The notes under the pieces are model-generated. The model saw only the letters and a program-made list of their open reading frames with translations. It was not told the DNA's origin and searched no databases. The translations under genes and the position numbers were made by a program. This document shows positions 11,215 to 20,379 of a DNA stretch of 64,000 bases, piece by piece. Numbering within the stretch: the stretch's first letter is position 1; each line of letters begins with the position of its first letter. Origin of the DNA: Harringtonia aguacate (Eukaryota; Ascomycota; Sordariomycetes; Ophiostomatales; Ophiostomataceae); assembly GCA_014183095.1 (NCBI GenBank), contig JACCPH010000026.1, positions 315,922-379,921 on the forward strand, read 5' to 3'.

Positions 11215-12093
11215 CTACTTCCTTCCTTGCCTGCTCTCCACCGTGTTCGCCACCCACTGGAAGCTCCCCAGGAAGATGGCGCCGCCGATGCTGATCCAGG
11301 TGACGCGGGGGCCGATGCCGGCGAAAAAGGGCCGCAGGCCGTGCTGGGCGACGATGCTGCGGACCAGCGGCACGAGGGGCTGGCGCTCGGCCGAGAGCAT
11401 GATGCGGGTCTTGAGGACGTCGAGGGGGGTGGTGGCGGCGGCGGCGACGGCGCCAGCGAGGCTGCCAAAGGCGGCGCTCTCGAGGGGGGAGACGGAGACG
11501 GAGACGGTGGCGGTCTGTGGTTTTGGGGGGAGGCCCGCCAGGGCGGGGGAGGCCGCGTCGGCCTGCCTCTGCAGCTGCTGCCGCCGCCAGGCCTTGAGGG
11601 CCTCCCACAGCGGAAACTGCACGACGGTAAAGGGCACCTCGCGCATGACGGTGGCGCCGGCGCCGCGGTAGAGGCTGCGGACGACGCGGGGCCCGCGCAG
11701 GATGGCCAGCAGCGCCTGCGCCGACGACGCATAGTGGCCGGCCTGGGCGCGCTGCTTGACGACCTCGGTGGGCACGCGCACGGCGCAGGCGGCAATCTCG
11801 CCGAGCGACGCGGCCACCATGTGGGCCACGGCGCTGCCCTGCCCCAGACCCAGCGCCGTCGACAGCCGCCGCGACCCCTTGACGCCCTCGTACGTCACGA
11901 AAAAAAGCGCCGCCCCCGGCGCGCTGCCCACGACGGCGCTGCCCACGCCCCGGTACACGCCCCGGAAGCCGCCGCTTGCCCAGAAGCCCGGGCCCGCCTG
12001 CAGCCGCGTCTTGAGCGTGTCCAGCGGAAAGAGGCTGAGGTCGACGGCCGTGCCGGCCACGGCGCCGGCGAGCAGGGCGGTGGAGTAGTCCAT
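11215..12093 (-). CDS. PET8: mitochondrial S-adenosylmethionine carrier (SLC25A26/Pet8-like)
   Basis: Inner-membrane SLC25 carrier importing S-adenosylmethionine into mitochondria in exchange for S-adenosylhomocysteine. Single exon, 292 aa, close to yeast Pet8 (284 aa). The three repeats carry the signature loops FPLDTLKTRLQ (repeat 1), VPTEVVKQRAQ (repeat 2) and TPLDVLKTRIM (repeat 3). The start DYSTALLAGAVAGTAVDLSL and the repeat 1 stretch FRGVYRGVGSAVVGSAPGAA match the SAM-carrier subgroup. Repeat 2 lacks the Asp of the canonical PxD motif, as in other Pet8 proteins. Start ATG 12093 is 235 bp from the divergent TilS-like start, so the two share a promoter. Both may serve mitochondrial RNA modification (inference). 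Confidence 0.88.
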   Translation of the reverse strand: MDYSTALLAGAVAGTAVDLSLFPLDTLKTRLQAGPGFWASGGFRGVYRGVGSAVVGSAPGAALFFVTYEGVKGSRRLSTALGLGQGSAVAHMVAASLGEIAACAVRVPTEVVKQRAQAGHYASSAQALLAILRGPRVVRSLYRGAGATVMREVPFTVVQFPLWEALKAWRRQQLQRQADAASPALAGLPPKPQTATVSVSVSPLESAAFGSLAGAVAAAATTPLDVLKTRIMLSAERQPLVPLVRSIVAQHGLRPFFAGIGPRVTWISIGGAIFLGSFQWVANTVESRQGRK

Positions 12094-12328
12094 GGAGGGA
12101 GAATGAGAGCGTTGAGGGGGTAGGAGAAGCGATCGAGAAAATCCAGCAAAATACAAATCCAGCAAATCCAGAACCCAGAATCCAGCAACAGCGAAATCGG
12201 CTTACAGCTGCCAAAGCTCGCAAAGCTCTAAAAAGCTCTAAAAAAGTGGGCCACTTAGCCTCGACCACCAACACTCACACACACACACACACTCTCTCTC
12301 TCTCTCTCTCTGTCTCTCTGCCACCAGC
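12094..12328. promoter_or_regulatory. bidirectional promoter with (CA)n and (CT)n
   Basis: A 235-bp spacer between the divergent SAM carrier and TilS-like genes. It contains a (CA)n run at about 12273-12290 followed by (CT)n to about 12312. No TATA box is obvious. Confidence 0.5.
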
Positions 12329-14681
12329 ATGCCCCCCATACCGCCTCTACACCGCATCGCCAAGCCCGTGTCTGTCTCCGAGTTCCGCGACGCCCTGCGC
12401 GCCGCCGCGCCGCCGCGCTTCCCCCATGGCCGCGGCGTGCAGCACCGCCGGGTCGGCCTGGCCGTCAGCGGCGGCGTCGACTCCATGGCCCTGGCCTGGC
12501 TGTGCGCGGCGCTTCGCCGGGGCGAGCCGTGGCTGCACGTGGGCGACGCACCCTGCAGCGGCTTCTTTGCCGTGGTGGTGGACCACGGGCTGCGGGCGGG
12601 CAGCACGGCCGAGGCGGATGCCGTGGTGGCTGCCCTGACGGCGATGGGACACCGGGCCCAGGCGTGGCCTCTCCGGTGGCCGCTCTCCTCTGCCGACGGC
12701 CTGTTGGACTCGGCTGCCTCCCTGCCCTCCCTGGAGACCACCGCCCGCCGCCTCCGCTACCGCTGCCTCGGCCAGCGCCTCGCCCAGTCCCGCATCGTCT
12801 CCCTCCTCCTCGCCCACCACCAGGACGACCAGTACGAGACCATCCTCATGCGCCTGCTCTCCGGCTACGGCCTGCACGGCGGCATCCGCGGCCTGCGCGG
12901 CATGCGGCCGGCCGCCGACATCCCCGAGTGTGCCGGCCTCTACGGCGTCCACCAGAGCGGCTTCGTCGACGACCAGCGCACCAGCTCGCCCTACATCCTG
13001 CTGCAGCCGTCGCGTCGCGAGCGTCGCCGCATCAAGTCGGCCTTTCGCGACGAGATCGGCCCAGACGAGTGGCGGGGGGGGGGGGGGGGGGAGCGGCTGG
13101 ACTGGGAGTGGCGGGGGAGGGCTCTTTGACGCCCTTCTGCCGCCCACCACGGGAACAACGGCGGCGGCCCCGCCTCTTCCCCCCCTCGAATGCGAGGACC
13201 TGGGCATCTACGTCTACCGTCCGCTGCTGCCCTTTGCCAAGGACCGCCTCGTCGCCACCTGCGAGGCCCACGGCGTGCCCTGGTTCGAGGACCACACCAA
13301 CGCCGACCCGACCCTGACCCTGCGCAACGCTCTGCGCCACCTCGCCCGCCACCACCGCCTGCCGCAGGCCCTCCAGAAGCCCGCCGTCCTGCGCCTCGCC
13401 GCCCGCTGCGACGCCGCCGCCACCGCCGCCGAGGCTAAGGCCCGCCGCCTGCTCGTGCGTGGCCGCGTCGTCGTCCGCTTCACCTCCAACGCCGGCACCG
13501 CCGTCGTCCGCCTGCCGCCCCTGCGGGCGCCTGGGCCGCGTCGCCCGCCTGCCGTGCCCGCCGCTGCCTGGTACGCTGCCGCCACGCGCGAACGGCGCCG
13601 CGCACGACTGCGCACCGTGGCCGCCCTGGCCGTGCAGAACCTCGTGGCGCTGGTGACGCCGGAAGAGCGGCCGACGCCGGTGTCAGGACTGCAGGGGGCC
13701 GTGGACGAGTTGTTTCCGGGGCTGAGCGGCAAGGACGGCAGGCCGGACAGGCCGGCCCGACCGCTCACCGTCGGCGGAGTCTACTTTGTGCCGCTGGCGG
13801 CTTCGGCCTCGACCGGCCTGTCTTGGACAACCTGGCGCCTCGTCCGCGCTCCCTACCCCTCGCCCGAGCGCACCGGCGGCGTCGACGCCACTCCCCGCGC
13901 CCGCTTCGCCCCCATGGCCCTGGCCCACCGTCACGGCAAGCCCCCCGCCGCCTGGGGCTGGGCCCGCTGGAGCCCCTGGAACCTCTACGACGGCCGCTTC
14001 TGGGTCCGCGTGCGCAGCCGCCTGCCCGTCTTTGTGGTGCTGCAGCCCTTTGCCCAGGAGCACACCAAGGCGTTCCGCGCCGCGCTGGGCGTCGACGGCG
14101 CCGACGCGCTCGGGCGCACGCTCAAGGCGCACGCCCCGGGCAAGGTGCGGTACACGCTGCCGGCGCTGTATGTGGGGGGGGACATAGAGTGGGCGCTGCG
14201 TGGGGGGGAGTACTGGTCGGAGGGGAGCGACAACGGAGACGAAGTCGACGGCAGCGACGAAGCCGACAGAGGCGACGACGGAGACGAAGTCGACGTTGAC
14301 AGCGTCAATGCTGACGGAGACAAAGCCGGCGTTGGCAGCATCAATTCCAAAGGCACAGACAACAGAGGCAAATTCGACGACAGCGGAGACGACGACGACG
14401 ACAACGAAAACACAGACGAAGTCGACGTTGGCAGCGTCAATGGCAAATTCAAAGACGACACAGCCAGAGACGACACCGCCTTCACCCGCTGCGCCCTCTG
14501 GGAACGCGCAAGGCGCAATCGCGACTCGACCCCCCGCCTCGTCGCCCTCCCCACCCTCGGCTTCCACGTCCCCGGCATCGAGCACTGGCTGCAGTGGGAG
14601 GTGCGCTACCGCAAGGTCGACACGGGGCTGCTGGAGAGCTGCGAGGTCGATGACGGTCACGTGATAGTGGATCGATCCTGA
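12329..14681 (+). CDS. tRNA(Ile)-lysidine synthetase-like (TilS), frameshifted at an 18-G run
   Basis: ATP-dependent N-type PP-loop enzyme. The bacterial TilS family converts C34 of tRNA-Ile(CAU) to lysidine, and fungal homologues are thought to act on mitochondrial tRNA. The PP-loop SGGVDSM is at residues 47-53, and AHHQDDQYETILMRLLSG follows as in TilS. The first frame (12329 to about 13074) enters a run of 18 G (13074-13091). Homology then continues in another frame with VYRPLLPFAKDRLV and VPWFEDHTNAD, and runs to the stop at 14681. No GT-AG intron fits, so one G too many (or two too few) is the simplest explanation: an assembly error, a strain polymorphism or a real inactivating slip. In the continuous reading the protein is about 783 aa, with an Asp/Asn-rich repeat insert (about 14220-14480) near the C-terminus. 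Family call firm, intactness not. Confidence 0.8.
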
Positions 14682-14793
14682 CAGCTGTCGACAAACTTGC
14701 TCCACTCTAGGCAACTCCGTCTTTTATCTCCCGCCCTCGCTCTCCGCTCTCTAGCTCTCTAGCTCTCCACTCTCTCCATCTTTCACCCACGCC

Positions 14794-16617
14794 ATGCGCT
14801 ACCACTGGGTCCTCCGCATCGTCGCCGTCCTCGGCCTGCTGCTGGTCCTCGACCTGCTAGCATGTGCTGCCGTGTATCTGTGGGATGAATTCCATATACT
14901 CTGGTACAGGCTGACCTACAAAAAGAGCGCCACCCCGACCCGATGTCTCTTCAACGACGCCGACGGTCCCGACGACGCCATCCCGGGCAGCGCCTGGCAC
15001 CCGCCGGCCGCCACGGCCATGAACAACCTGACGGCAGTGCTGGCGCCCGACACGCGCGGCGTCTACGGCTTCGTCTTTAGCGGCTCGGCCACGCCGGCCG
15101 ACATGCCCTACCACACCTACAACTGGTGCAACATGCCGCACGTGCGGCGCGACGAGTACGTCGTGCCCGACGGCTACCGGCTCACCTACGTCGAGCTCGT
15201 GCACCGCCACCACAAGCGGACGCCGTACGCGGCCAACGGCTTCCCGCGGGAGCCGTACGAGTGGGAGTGCGATTCGCGGGTGCGGATCTCCAGCGAGCCG
15301 ACGGCCGGCGACGGTGACAATGACAGCCAGCCGGGTCCGCGGCGCCTGCCCGGGTCCACCTTTCTCAGCCCCGTCTTTGACCCCTCCAATCCCTTTGTAG
15401 TCAACGCCTCCGGCTGGCACGGCGCCTGCCAGTTCCCCCAGCTCACGGCCGGCGGGCTCACCGACGCCTGGCAGCACGGTGCCGACCTCTACGGCGTGTA
15501 CCACGACCTGCTGCACTTTCTTCCGGCCCACGACGACCCGTCCTGGCACGACCAGGTGCGCTTCCGCGTCACCAACAACCCCATCACCGCGCAGACGGCG
15601 TCCATGGTGTGGGGCGGCATGCGGGGCGACACCTCGGACACGGGCGGCGCCTCGAACGCAGGCCATCATGACCTTCCCCTCACCGTCGAGCCACCCGGCC
15701 TCGACGGCCTTGAGCCCCAGTATGTCTGTCACGTGGCCGCTGATCTCTGGGCGTCCATGTTTCCGCGATCATACGACTACCAGACGGCCTGGGGCCGGCA
15801 CCTGCACCGGCTGGAGCGCGACATCTTCCCCATTCTCGATGCCGTGTCGGGCGTCGACCGGTACCGCAGCCGCGGCTTCCACGACAGCGTCGACCACTAC
15901 TACGACAACCTGTCGGCACGCCAGTGCCACGACCGCCCGAGCGTGCACGGCATCGACCAGAACCTCACCGACATCATCTTCCGCCTCGGCCAGTGGGAGT
16001 ACAGCCGGCTGTACCGCGACGACCATCGGTCGCTGGCCGCGAGCGTGGGCGCCTGGGGGGTGTGGGCGGGGCAGCTGGGGGACCATTTGCGGGCAGCGGC
16101 AGCAGCGGAGGAGGCGGAGGCAGATGGCGGTGCTACAGGCAGCGTCTCCCCTCGGTACCGACACAACGTGGCGCACGACGGCAGCCTGAGCCGGCTGCTG
16201 TCGATTCTGCAGGCGGACGCCATGGTGTGGCCAGGGATGGGAAGCGAGGTGGTGGTGGAGATGTGGACGGCGAAGCCGACTGAGCCGGCCGAGTCGGAGG
16301 CGGAGGACACAAACACAGAGACGACCAAGCTGGAGTCGAGGGACGACACAGTAACGGAGGACACAAATACAAACAAACACTACGTCAGAGTCCTCTTTGG
16401 CGGCCAAGTCCTGCGATCCTCGCACCCCGACCTCGGCAACCTCGACATGATCCCCCTCGACACTCTGCTCGCCTACCTCGACGGCATCGTCGGACCGGGC
16501 GCGTCGCTCGTGCGGGGCATGTGCAACGGCAGCATTCCGCTGCCCTACGAACAGAGGGGGGACGACGTTTTCGTGTCCTTTGATCTGACAGATGACGACC
16601 TTGACAGACTACTCTGA
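14794..16617 (+). CDS. membrane-anchored histidine acid phosphatase
   Basis: Branch-2 histidine phosphatase, most like the PXYLP1/ACPL2-type acid phosphatases; substrate unknown. Single exon, 607 aa. A hydrophobic segment at residues 7-30 (VLRIVAVLGLLLVLDLLACA) would anchor it in the membrane with the catalytic domain in the lumen or outside. The catalytic RHxxRTP motif is RHHKRTP at 138-144, and the proton-donor HD pair is at 461-462 (VAHDGSLSRLL). The tail C-terminal to HD contains a Glu/Thr-rich insert (about 16270-16370), then RVLFGGQVLRS and DMIPLDTLLAYLDG. It converges on HAS1, 172 bp away. Confidence 0.82.
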   Translation: MRYHWVLRIVAVLGLLLVLDLLACAAVYLWDEFHILWYRLTYKKSATPTRCLFNDADGPDDAIPGSAWHPPAATAMNNLTAVLAPDTRGVYGFVFSGSATPADMPYHTYNWCNMPHVRRDEYVVPDGYRLTYVELVHRHHKRTPYAANGFPREPYEWECDSRVRISSEPTAGDGDNDSQPGPRRLPGSTFLSPVFDPSNPFVVNASGWHGACQFPQLTAGGLTDAWQHGADLYGVYHDLLHFLPAHDDPSWHDQVRFRVTNNPITAQTASMVWGGMRGDTSDTGGASNAGHHDLPLTVEPPGLDGLEPQYVCHVAADLWASMFPRSYDYQTAWGRHLHRLERDIFPILDAVSGVDRYRSRGFHDSVDHYYDNLSARQCHDRPSVHGIDQNLTDIIFRLGQWEYSRLYRDDHRSLAASVGAWGVWAGQLGDHLRAAAAAEEAEADGGATGSVSPRYRHNVAHDGSLSRLLSILQADAMVWPGMGSEVVVEMWTAKPTEPAESEAEDTNTETTKLESRDDTVTEDTNTNKHYVRVLFGGQVLRSSHPDLGNLDMIPLDTLLAYLDGIVGPGASLVRGMCNGSIPLPYEQRGDDVFVSFDLTDDDLDRLL

Positions 16618-16745
16618 GTTAGAACCAGACGCCATATATTGAGACGATTATGACATGAATGCAAAAAAAAAATGATGTTCCGCTATTTTTCCCATCTCCA
16701 GTTTTCCCATTTTTCTTTTCTTTTCTGTTTCTCTCTTGTGGCTTT

Positions 16746-16795
16746 GACGGGCCCTCACGGCCCTCACGGCCCTCACGGCCCTCACGGCCCTACGG
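16746..16795. repeat. short tandem repeat CACGGCCCT
   Basis: Five near-perfect copies of the 9-bp unit CACGGCCCT between the convergent phosphatase and HAS1 genes, ending at the HAS1 stop codon. Confidence 0.85.
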
Positions 16796-18643
16796 CAGAC
16801 GCCCTCCTCGTCCCCCGAACCGGCCGCCCTGGTGCGGCTGGCTGCCATAGGCGCGACGTCCTCCGCCGCCGGCGGTCTTGTTGCGGCTCATGCTGGCGCC
16901 GAGAGTGATGTCGACGCGGGGCGGCGTGGCAAAGCCGAAGCTCTTGGCGACGGCGGCGAGGTCGAGCTTGTTAATGTCAAAGACGGAGCGCAGGCTGTGG
17001 GCGGCGTAGGCGTGGAGGTAGGCGCGGAAGCCGTCCTTGGCGCTCTGGCGCAAGAGGTAGTTGGTCTCGAGCATTTTTTCGAGCTGGGCCTGGACGTTGC
17101 GGACCTTGCTAGTGGGGAACTCGTACTCGACGACGGGGACGCGGGCCTCGCGCAGGTAGGCGAGGAAGCCGGCCTCGCTGGGCAGCAAGAAGAGGAGGGA
17201 GCGGCCGCGGCCCTGGGTGCCGCGGGCGGTGCGGCCGACGCGGTGGACGTAGGCGCGGCCATCCTCGGGGGGGTCGAACTGGACGATCCAGTCGACGGCG
17301 GGGATGTCGAGGCCGCGGGCGGCGACGTCGGTGCACAGCAGGATGCCGGTCTCGGCGTTGCAAAACTCGAAAAAGGTGCTGGTGCGCTTCTGCTGCTTCT
17401 GCTTGCCGTGCAGGTCGAGCACGCCGGCGAGGCCAATGTAGCCGAGCAGGGCGGCGTGGTACTTGACCGAGTTGCAGCTGCTGAAAAAGACAATGACCTT
17501 TTTCTTGCCGGCCATCTTTTTGAGAAAGGACCAGAGCAGCAGGAAGCGGTGCTGCGACGGGCAGGCGACGTAGCCCTGCTCGAGCCCGTCGACGGTGCTA
17601 AACTGCTGGGCCTCGTCGACGTTGAGGTAGAGGGGGTTGGGCCGCAGGGAGACGCGGGCGAGGTCGTCAATCTTTTGCGTCTGGGTGGCCGAGAAGAGCA
17701 TGGTCTGGCGCGTCTTGGGCAGGATGGCGACGATCTTGCGCAGCTCGTCCTCGAAGCCGACCTCCAAGATGCGGTCGGCCTCGTCGATGATGAGCGAGCG
17801 CAGGTGCTTGTACAAAAAGGGCGTCGAGGTCAGGTGGTCGAGCAGGCGGCCCGGCGTGGCCACCAGCAGGTTCACGCCGCGGCACAGCTTGTCCGCCTCG
17901 GCGCGCCGGTTGGCGCCGCCCATGACGATGCCGCACGTCTGCGAGTGGTGCGCCATCAGCTCCTGCGCCACGCCCCAGATCTGCAGCGCCAGCTCCCGCG
18001 TCGGCGTCACCACCACCACGCCCAGCCCGTTGCGCGGCTTAAAGTGCAGGCTGTGCAGCAGCTCCACCGCGGGAACCAGAAACGCCAGCGTCTTGCCCGA
18101 CCCCGTCTTGGCCGCCCCCAGCAGGTCCTTGCCCGCCAGCAGTGGCGGCAGCGCCCGCTGCTGGATCGCCGTCATTGTCGTGAACCCCATGTCCGCCAGC
18201 CCCTGCTGCGTCCGCTCCGACAGCTTCAGCTCCGAAAACCGCGTCGCCGCTGGCGCTGCCGCTGCCGCCTCATCCTCGGCCGCCGGCGGCAGCGACAGCG
18301 CCGTCTCTTCGACCTCGGGCAGCGGGCCCGGCTCGTCGTCGTCGTTGTCGTTGTCGTCGTCGTTGTTGTCAGCATTGTCGTCGTTGTCGGCATTCTCATC
18401 CTCGTTCTCATCCTCGTTGTCGGACTTGTCCGCCGTCGCCACCTCGTTCTCGTTCGCCTCCTCTGCTGCAACCTCTTCCTCTTCCTCCGCCTCCTCCTCC
18501 TCCTCTTCCTGTCTCCTCGCCGCCAGCTTCGCCTCTAGCCGCGCCTTCTTCAGCGCTTTCCGCTCCGCCCGGTCGGCATGTCTCTCGGCCTTGCTGCCGC
18601 TGGCCTCCTTCAACTTCCGCTTCTTGCTGATCTTGGCGTCCAT
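16790..18643 (-). CDS. HAS1: DEAD-box ATP-dependent RNA helicase HAS1
   Basis: Nucleolar RNA helicase needed for 18S rRNA maturation and release of U14 snoRNA from pre-ribosomes. Single exon, 617 aa. Start chosen at ATG 18643 (MDAKISKKRKLKEAS). The first 135 residues are charged and low-complexity with long Glu and Asp/Asn runs, typical nucleolar acidic tails. Core motifs in order: Q motif around 136-161 (FSELKLSERTQQGL), motif I AAKTGSGKT (177-185), PTRELALQ, DEAD 287-290, SAT 318-320, and HRVGRTARGTQGRG. The C-terminus has the Has1 region (FGFATPPRVDITLGASM) and ends in a basic GGRFGGRGGR tail. Divergently, a 5S rRNA gene lies 229 bp upstream. Confidence 0.95.
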   Translation of the reverse strand: MDAKISKKRKLKEASGSKAERHADRAERKALKKARLEAKLAARRQEEEEEEAEEEEEVAAEEANENEVATADKSDNEDENEDENADNDDNADNNDDDNDNDDDEPGPLPEVEETALSLPPAAEDEAAAAAPAATRFSELKLSERTQQGLADMGFTTMTAIQQRALPPLLAGKDLLGAAKTGSGKTLAFLVPAVELLHSLHFKPRNGLGVVVVTPTRELALQIWGVAQELMAHHSQTCGIVMGGANRRAEADKLCRGVNLLVATPGRLLDHLTSTPFLYKHLRSLIIDEADRILEVGFEDELRKIVAILPKTRQTMLFSATQTQKIDDLARVSLRPNPLYLNVDEAQQFSTVDGLEQGYVACPSQHRFLLLWSFLKKMAGKKKVIVFFSSCNSVKYHAALLGYIGLAGVLDLHGKQKQQKRTSTFFEFCNAETGILLCTDVAARGLDIPAVDWIVQFDPPEDGRAYVHRVGRTARGTQGRGRSLLFLLPSEAGFLAYLREARVPVVEYEFPTSKVRNVQAQLEKMLETNYLLRQSAKDGFRAYLHAYAAHSLRSVFDINKLDLAAVAKSFGFATPPRVDITLGASMSRNKTAGGGGRRAYGSQPHQGGRFGGRGGRLP

Positions 18644-18872
18644 TGTAATGTGTGTGTGCGTGTGCGAGGAAATGATCGATACAGGATGGGGGATAGGATC
18701 TGAAGGAGAGGACTGCAAAAAAAATCATTGACCAAAAAAAAAGCGGCAGAATGAAAAAAAAAGTTTTAGCGGGCACCTCTTCCTTATCTGATAGCGGACA
18801 CACAATTTTCCGCCTCCGCATCACGATGTGTGGGAACTGGCCCTATAACCCTGCAACACTGCATGCTCTGCC
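18644..18872. promoter_or_regulatory. HAS1 upstream region
   Basis: Short spacer between the HAS1 start and the 5S rRNA gene. A-rich runs near 18720-18765, nothing else recognised. Confidence 0.4.
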
Positions 18873-18991
18873 ACGTACGGCCATAGATATTGGAAAGCAC
18901 GGGATCCCGTCCGCTCTCCCCTAGTTAAACCAATAATCGGCGGATTAGTAGTTGGGTCGGTGACGACCAGCGAATACCCGCTGCTGTACGT
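18873..18991 (+). rRNA. 5S ribosomal RNA
   Basis: A 119-nt sequence with the full layout of ascomycete 5S rRNA. The ends ACGTAC and GTACGT pair perfectly as helix I. It contains GGCCATA, then GGATCCCGTCCGCTC (helix II/III region), then GTAGTTGGGTCGGTGACGACC and the 3' part GCGAATACCCGCTGCTGTACG. A run of seven T follows directly, a Pol III terminator. A few positions differ from the common Sordariomycete sequence (TAGATATTGGAAAGCA, AATAATCGGCGGATTAGTAG), so it may be a divergent 5S type. Dispersed single 5S genes are usual in filamentous ascomycetes. Confidence 0.9.
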
Positions 18992-20379
18992 TTTTTTGTC
19001 ATCTTTTATCATTTTTCTCTCTCTCTCTTTTTTTTTCTTTTTTTTTTTTGCTTTTACGAAACTGCAGGAGGGCTCCGAGAGCTCTCTCTGTTTCTCACGC
19101 ATGATTGATTACTGATGGACTGAGCGTTACCACTGCCAAAACGATGTGTACCATTTCCATATTCATCCATCACCTGCAGATAAGACGCCAGACCGGAGGT
19201 AGAGACAATGCCAGGAGGAACAAGTAAACAAGGAAACAGAACAAAGACTGCAGCTTCCGAGCGCGAATGAAATTGTGCAGACGCTTTAGATCATTCCATT
19301 GCCTCCTGGATCCAGCTGGTCGACATGTGAAGCTGATACGTCAGTGTCGGCGTGTCGGTCGAAAACAGGGGACGGAGGGTCCTCGCCATCAAAGGTTTGA
19401 TTGGTCTGGATGTTGCGGGCGGGGCGGCCGTGGCACACCATGTCGATGAATATGCTCTGCATCTGGGCGAGGCCGTCATGGCCATTCTTCATCATGGGGG
19501 GGGAGTGTTGGGTCGTAGCTGTGGCCTCAAGAGCTGGTACGAAATGGTGAGCCATGGTAGATCTGCTGCGCCATCCGCTTTGGCTTCACTTCCTGGTATT
19601 ACTGATTTAAAAGTTTCAAAGAACGGTGTACTCTAACAAGGAATGGGATCGTTGGGCAGCAACCAACTCCCTCTGCCCAAGAGGGTACGGGCTCAGTAGA
19701 CACAGCTCTTTGATTTGTTAGGGGGGGGGTGGGGTGCAAAAGTGACCAAACCCGGCTGTTGTTGCCCGGCTGCTGACCCAGCTGGCACCCTCAGATTGCA
19801 CCCCCCCCCCCTGGACAAGGTCCCTTTCCCCGGGTTTGCTTCTGATTTACTAGCACCAGTTCTTACACGGGAACTGTCATAAAAGTTGGACTGTCTCTGT
19901 TCTCTGAGGGCCGTCTCTCTACCTCAGCATCGACGCGATTTGGTGATAGTCAATCGCAAAAGTAACATACCACCACCACGACGTCCCCCCTTCCCTCTAA
20001 TATAGCTTCAACATCATCTTGGTAGTTTCTTGTCCGGGTCTGATCCAAATTGAACAACTGAACAACAATTTGGCAGATGGTCAAAAAGTTAACCACTGAG
20101 ATTACTGCCGATTATGCCGAAACATAGCGCGTATACCATGCCGCACAAACCAAAGCATTACATCCAATCGATTAGGCTGTCAGCCTCAAAAATATCAGGC
20201 TGGCAATAGGAAGGGGCTGTGGTGTAGTGTAGATGGATGTGCTCTTCTGTGCTTTTCATCCAGCACCTCGACTTACAATCATCCATCTTTTCCAGTCCAT
20301 CAAGCGGCAGTTCCCAGCTCACATTTTCTCAGCTTTACAATACTTTTCCTCCCTCTCTCCCCAAAGAATAATCACAGCC
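18992..20379. other. low-gene-density region
   Basis: T-rich runs after the 5S gene (19020-19050), one small possible gene (19286-19555) and homopolymer C/G runs near 19500, 19720 and 19800. GC is visibly lower than in the left part of the window. Confidence 0.5.
19286..19555 (-). CDS. small hypothetical protein, uncertain
   Basis: An 89-codon open frame with a good initiation context (CTACCATGG). It encodes a hydrophilic, His/Asp-rich peptide ending DQLDPGGNGMI. I do not recognise it. It has no signal peptide or membrane segment. It may be a short gene, the last exon of a longer one, or a remnant. The opposite strand is also open here, which weakens the case. Confidence 0.25.
   Translation of the reverse strand: MAHHFVPALEATATTQHSPPMMKNGHDGLAQMQSIFIDMVCHGRPARNIQTNQTFDGEDPPSPVFDRHADTDVSASHVDQLDPGGNGMI

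Noticed and set aside
16832..18538. A 568-codon open frame on the plus strand
   Set aside because: Antisense to HAS1, whose helicase motifs are complete. The opposite frame is low-complexity and an effect of high third-position GC.
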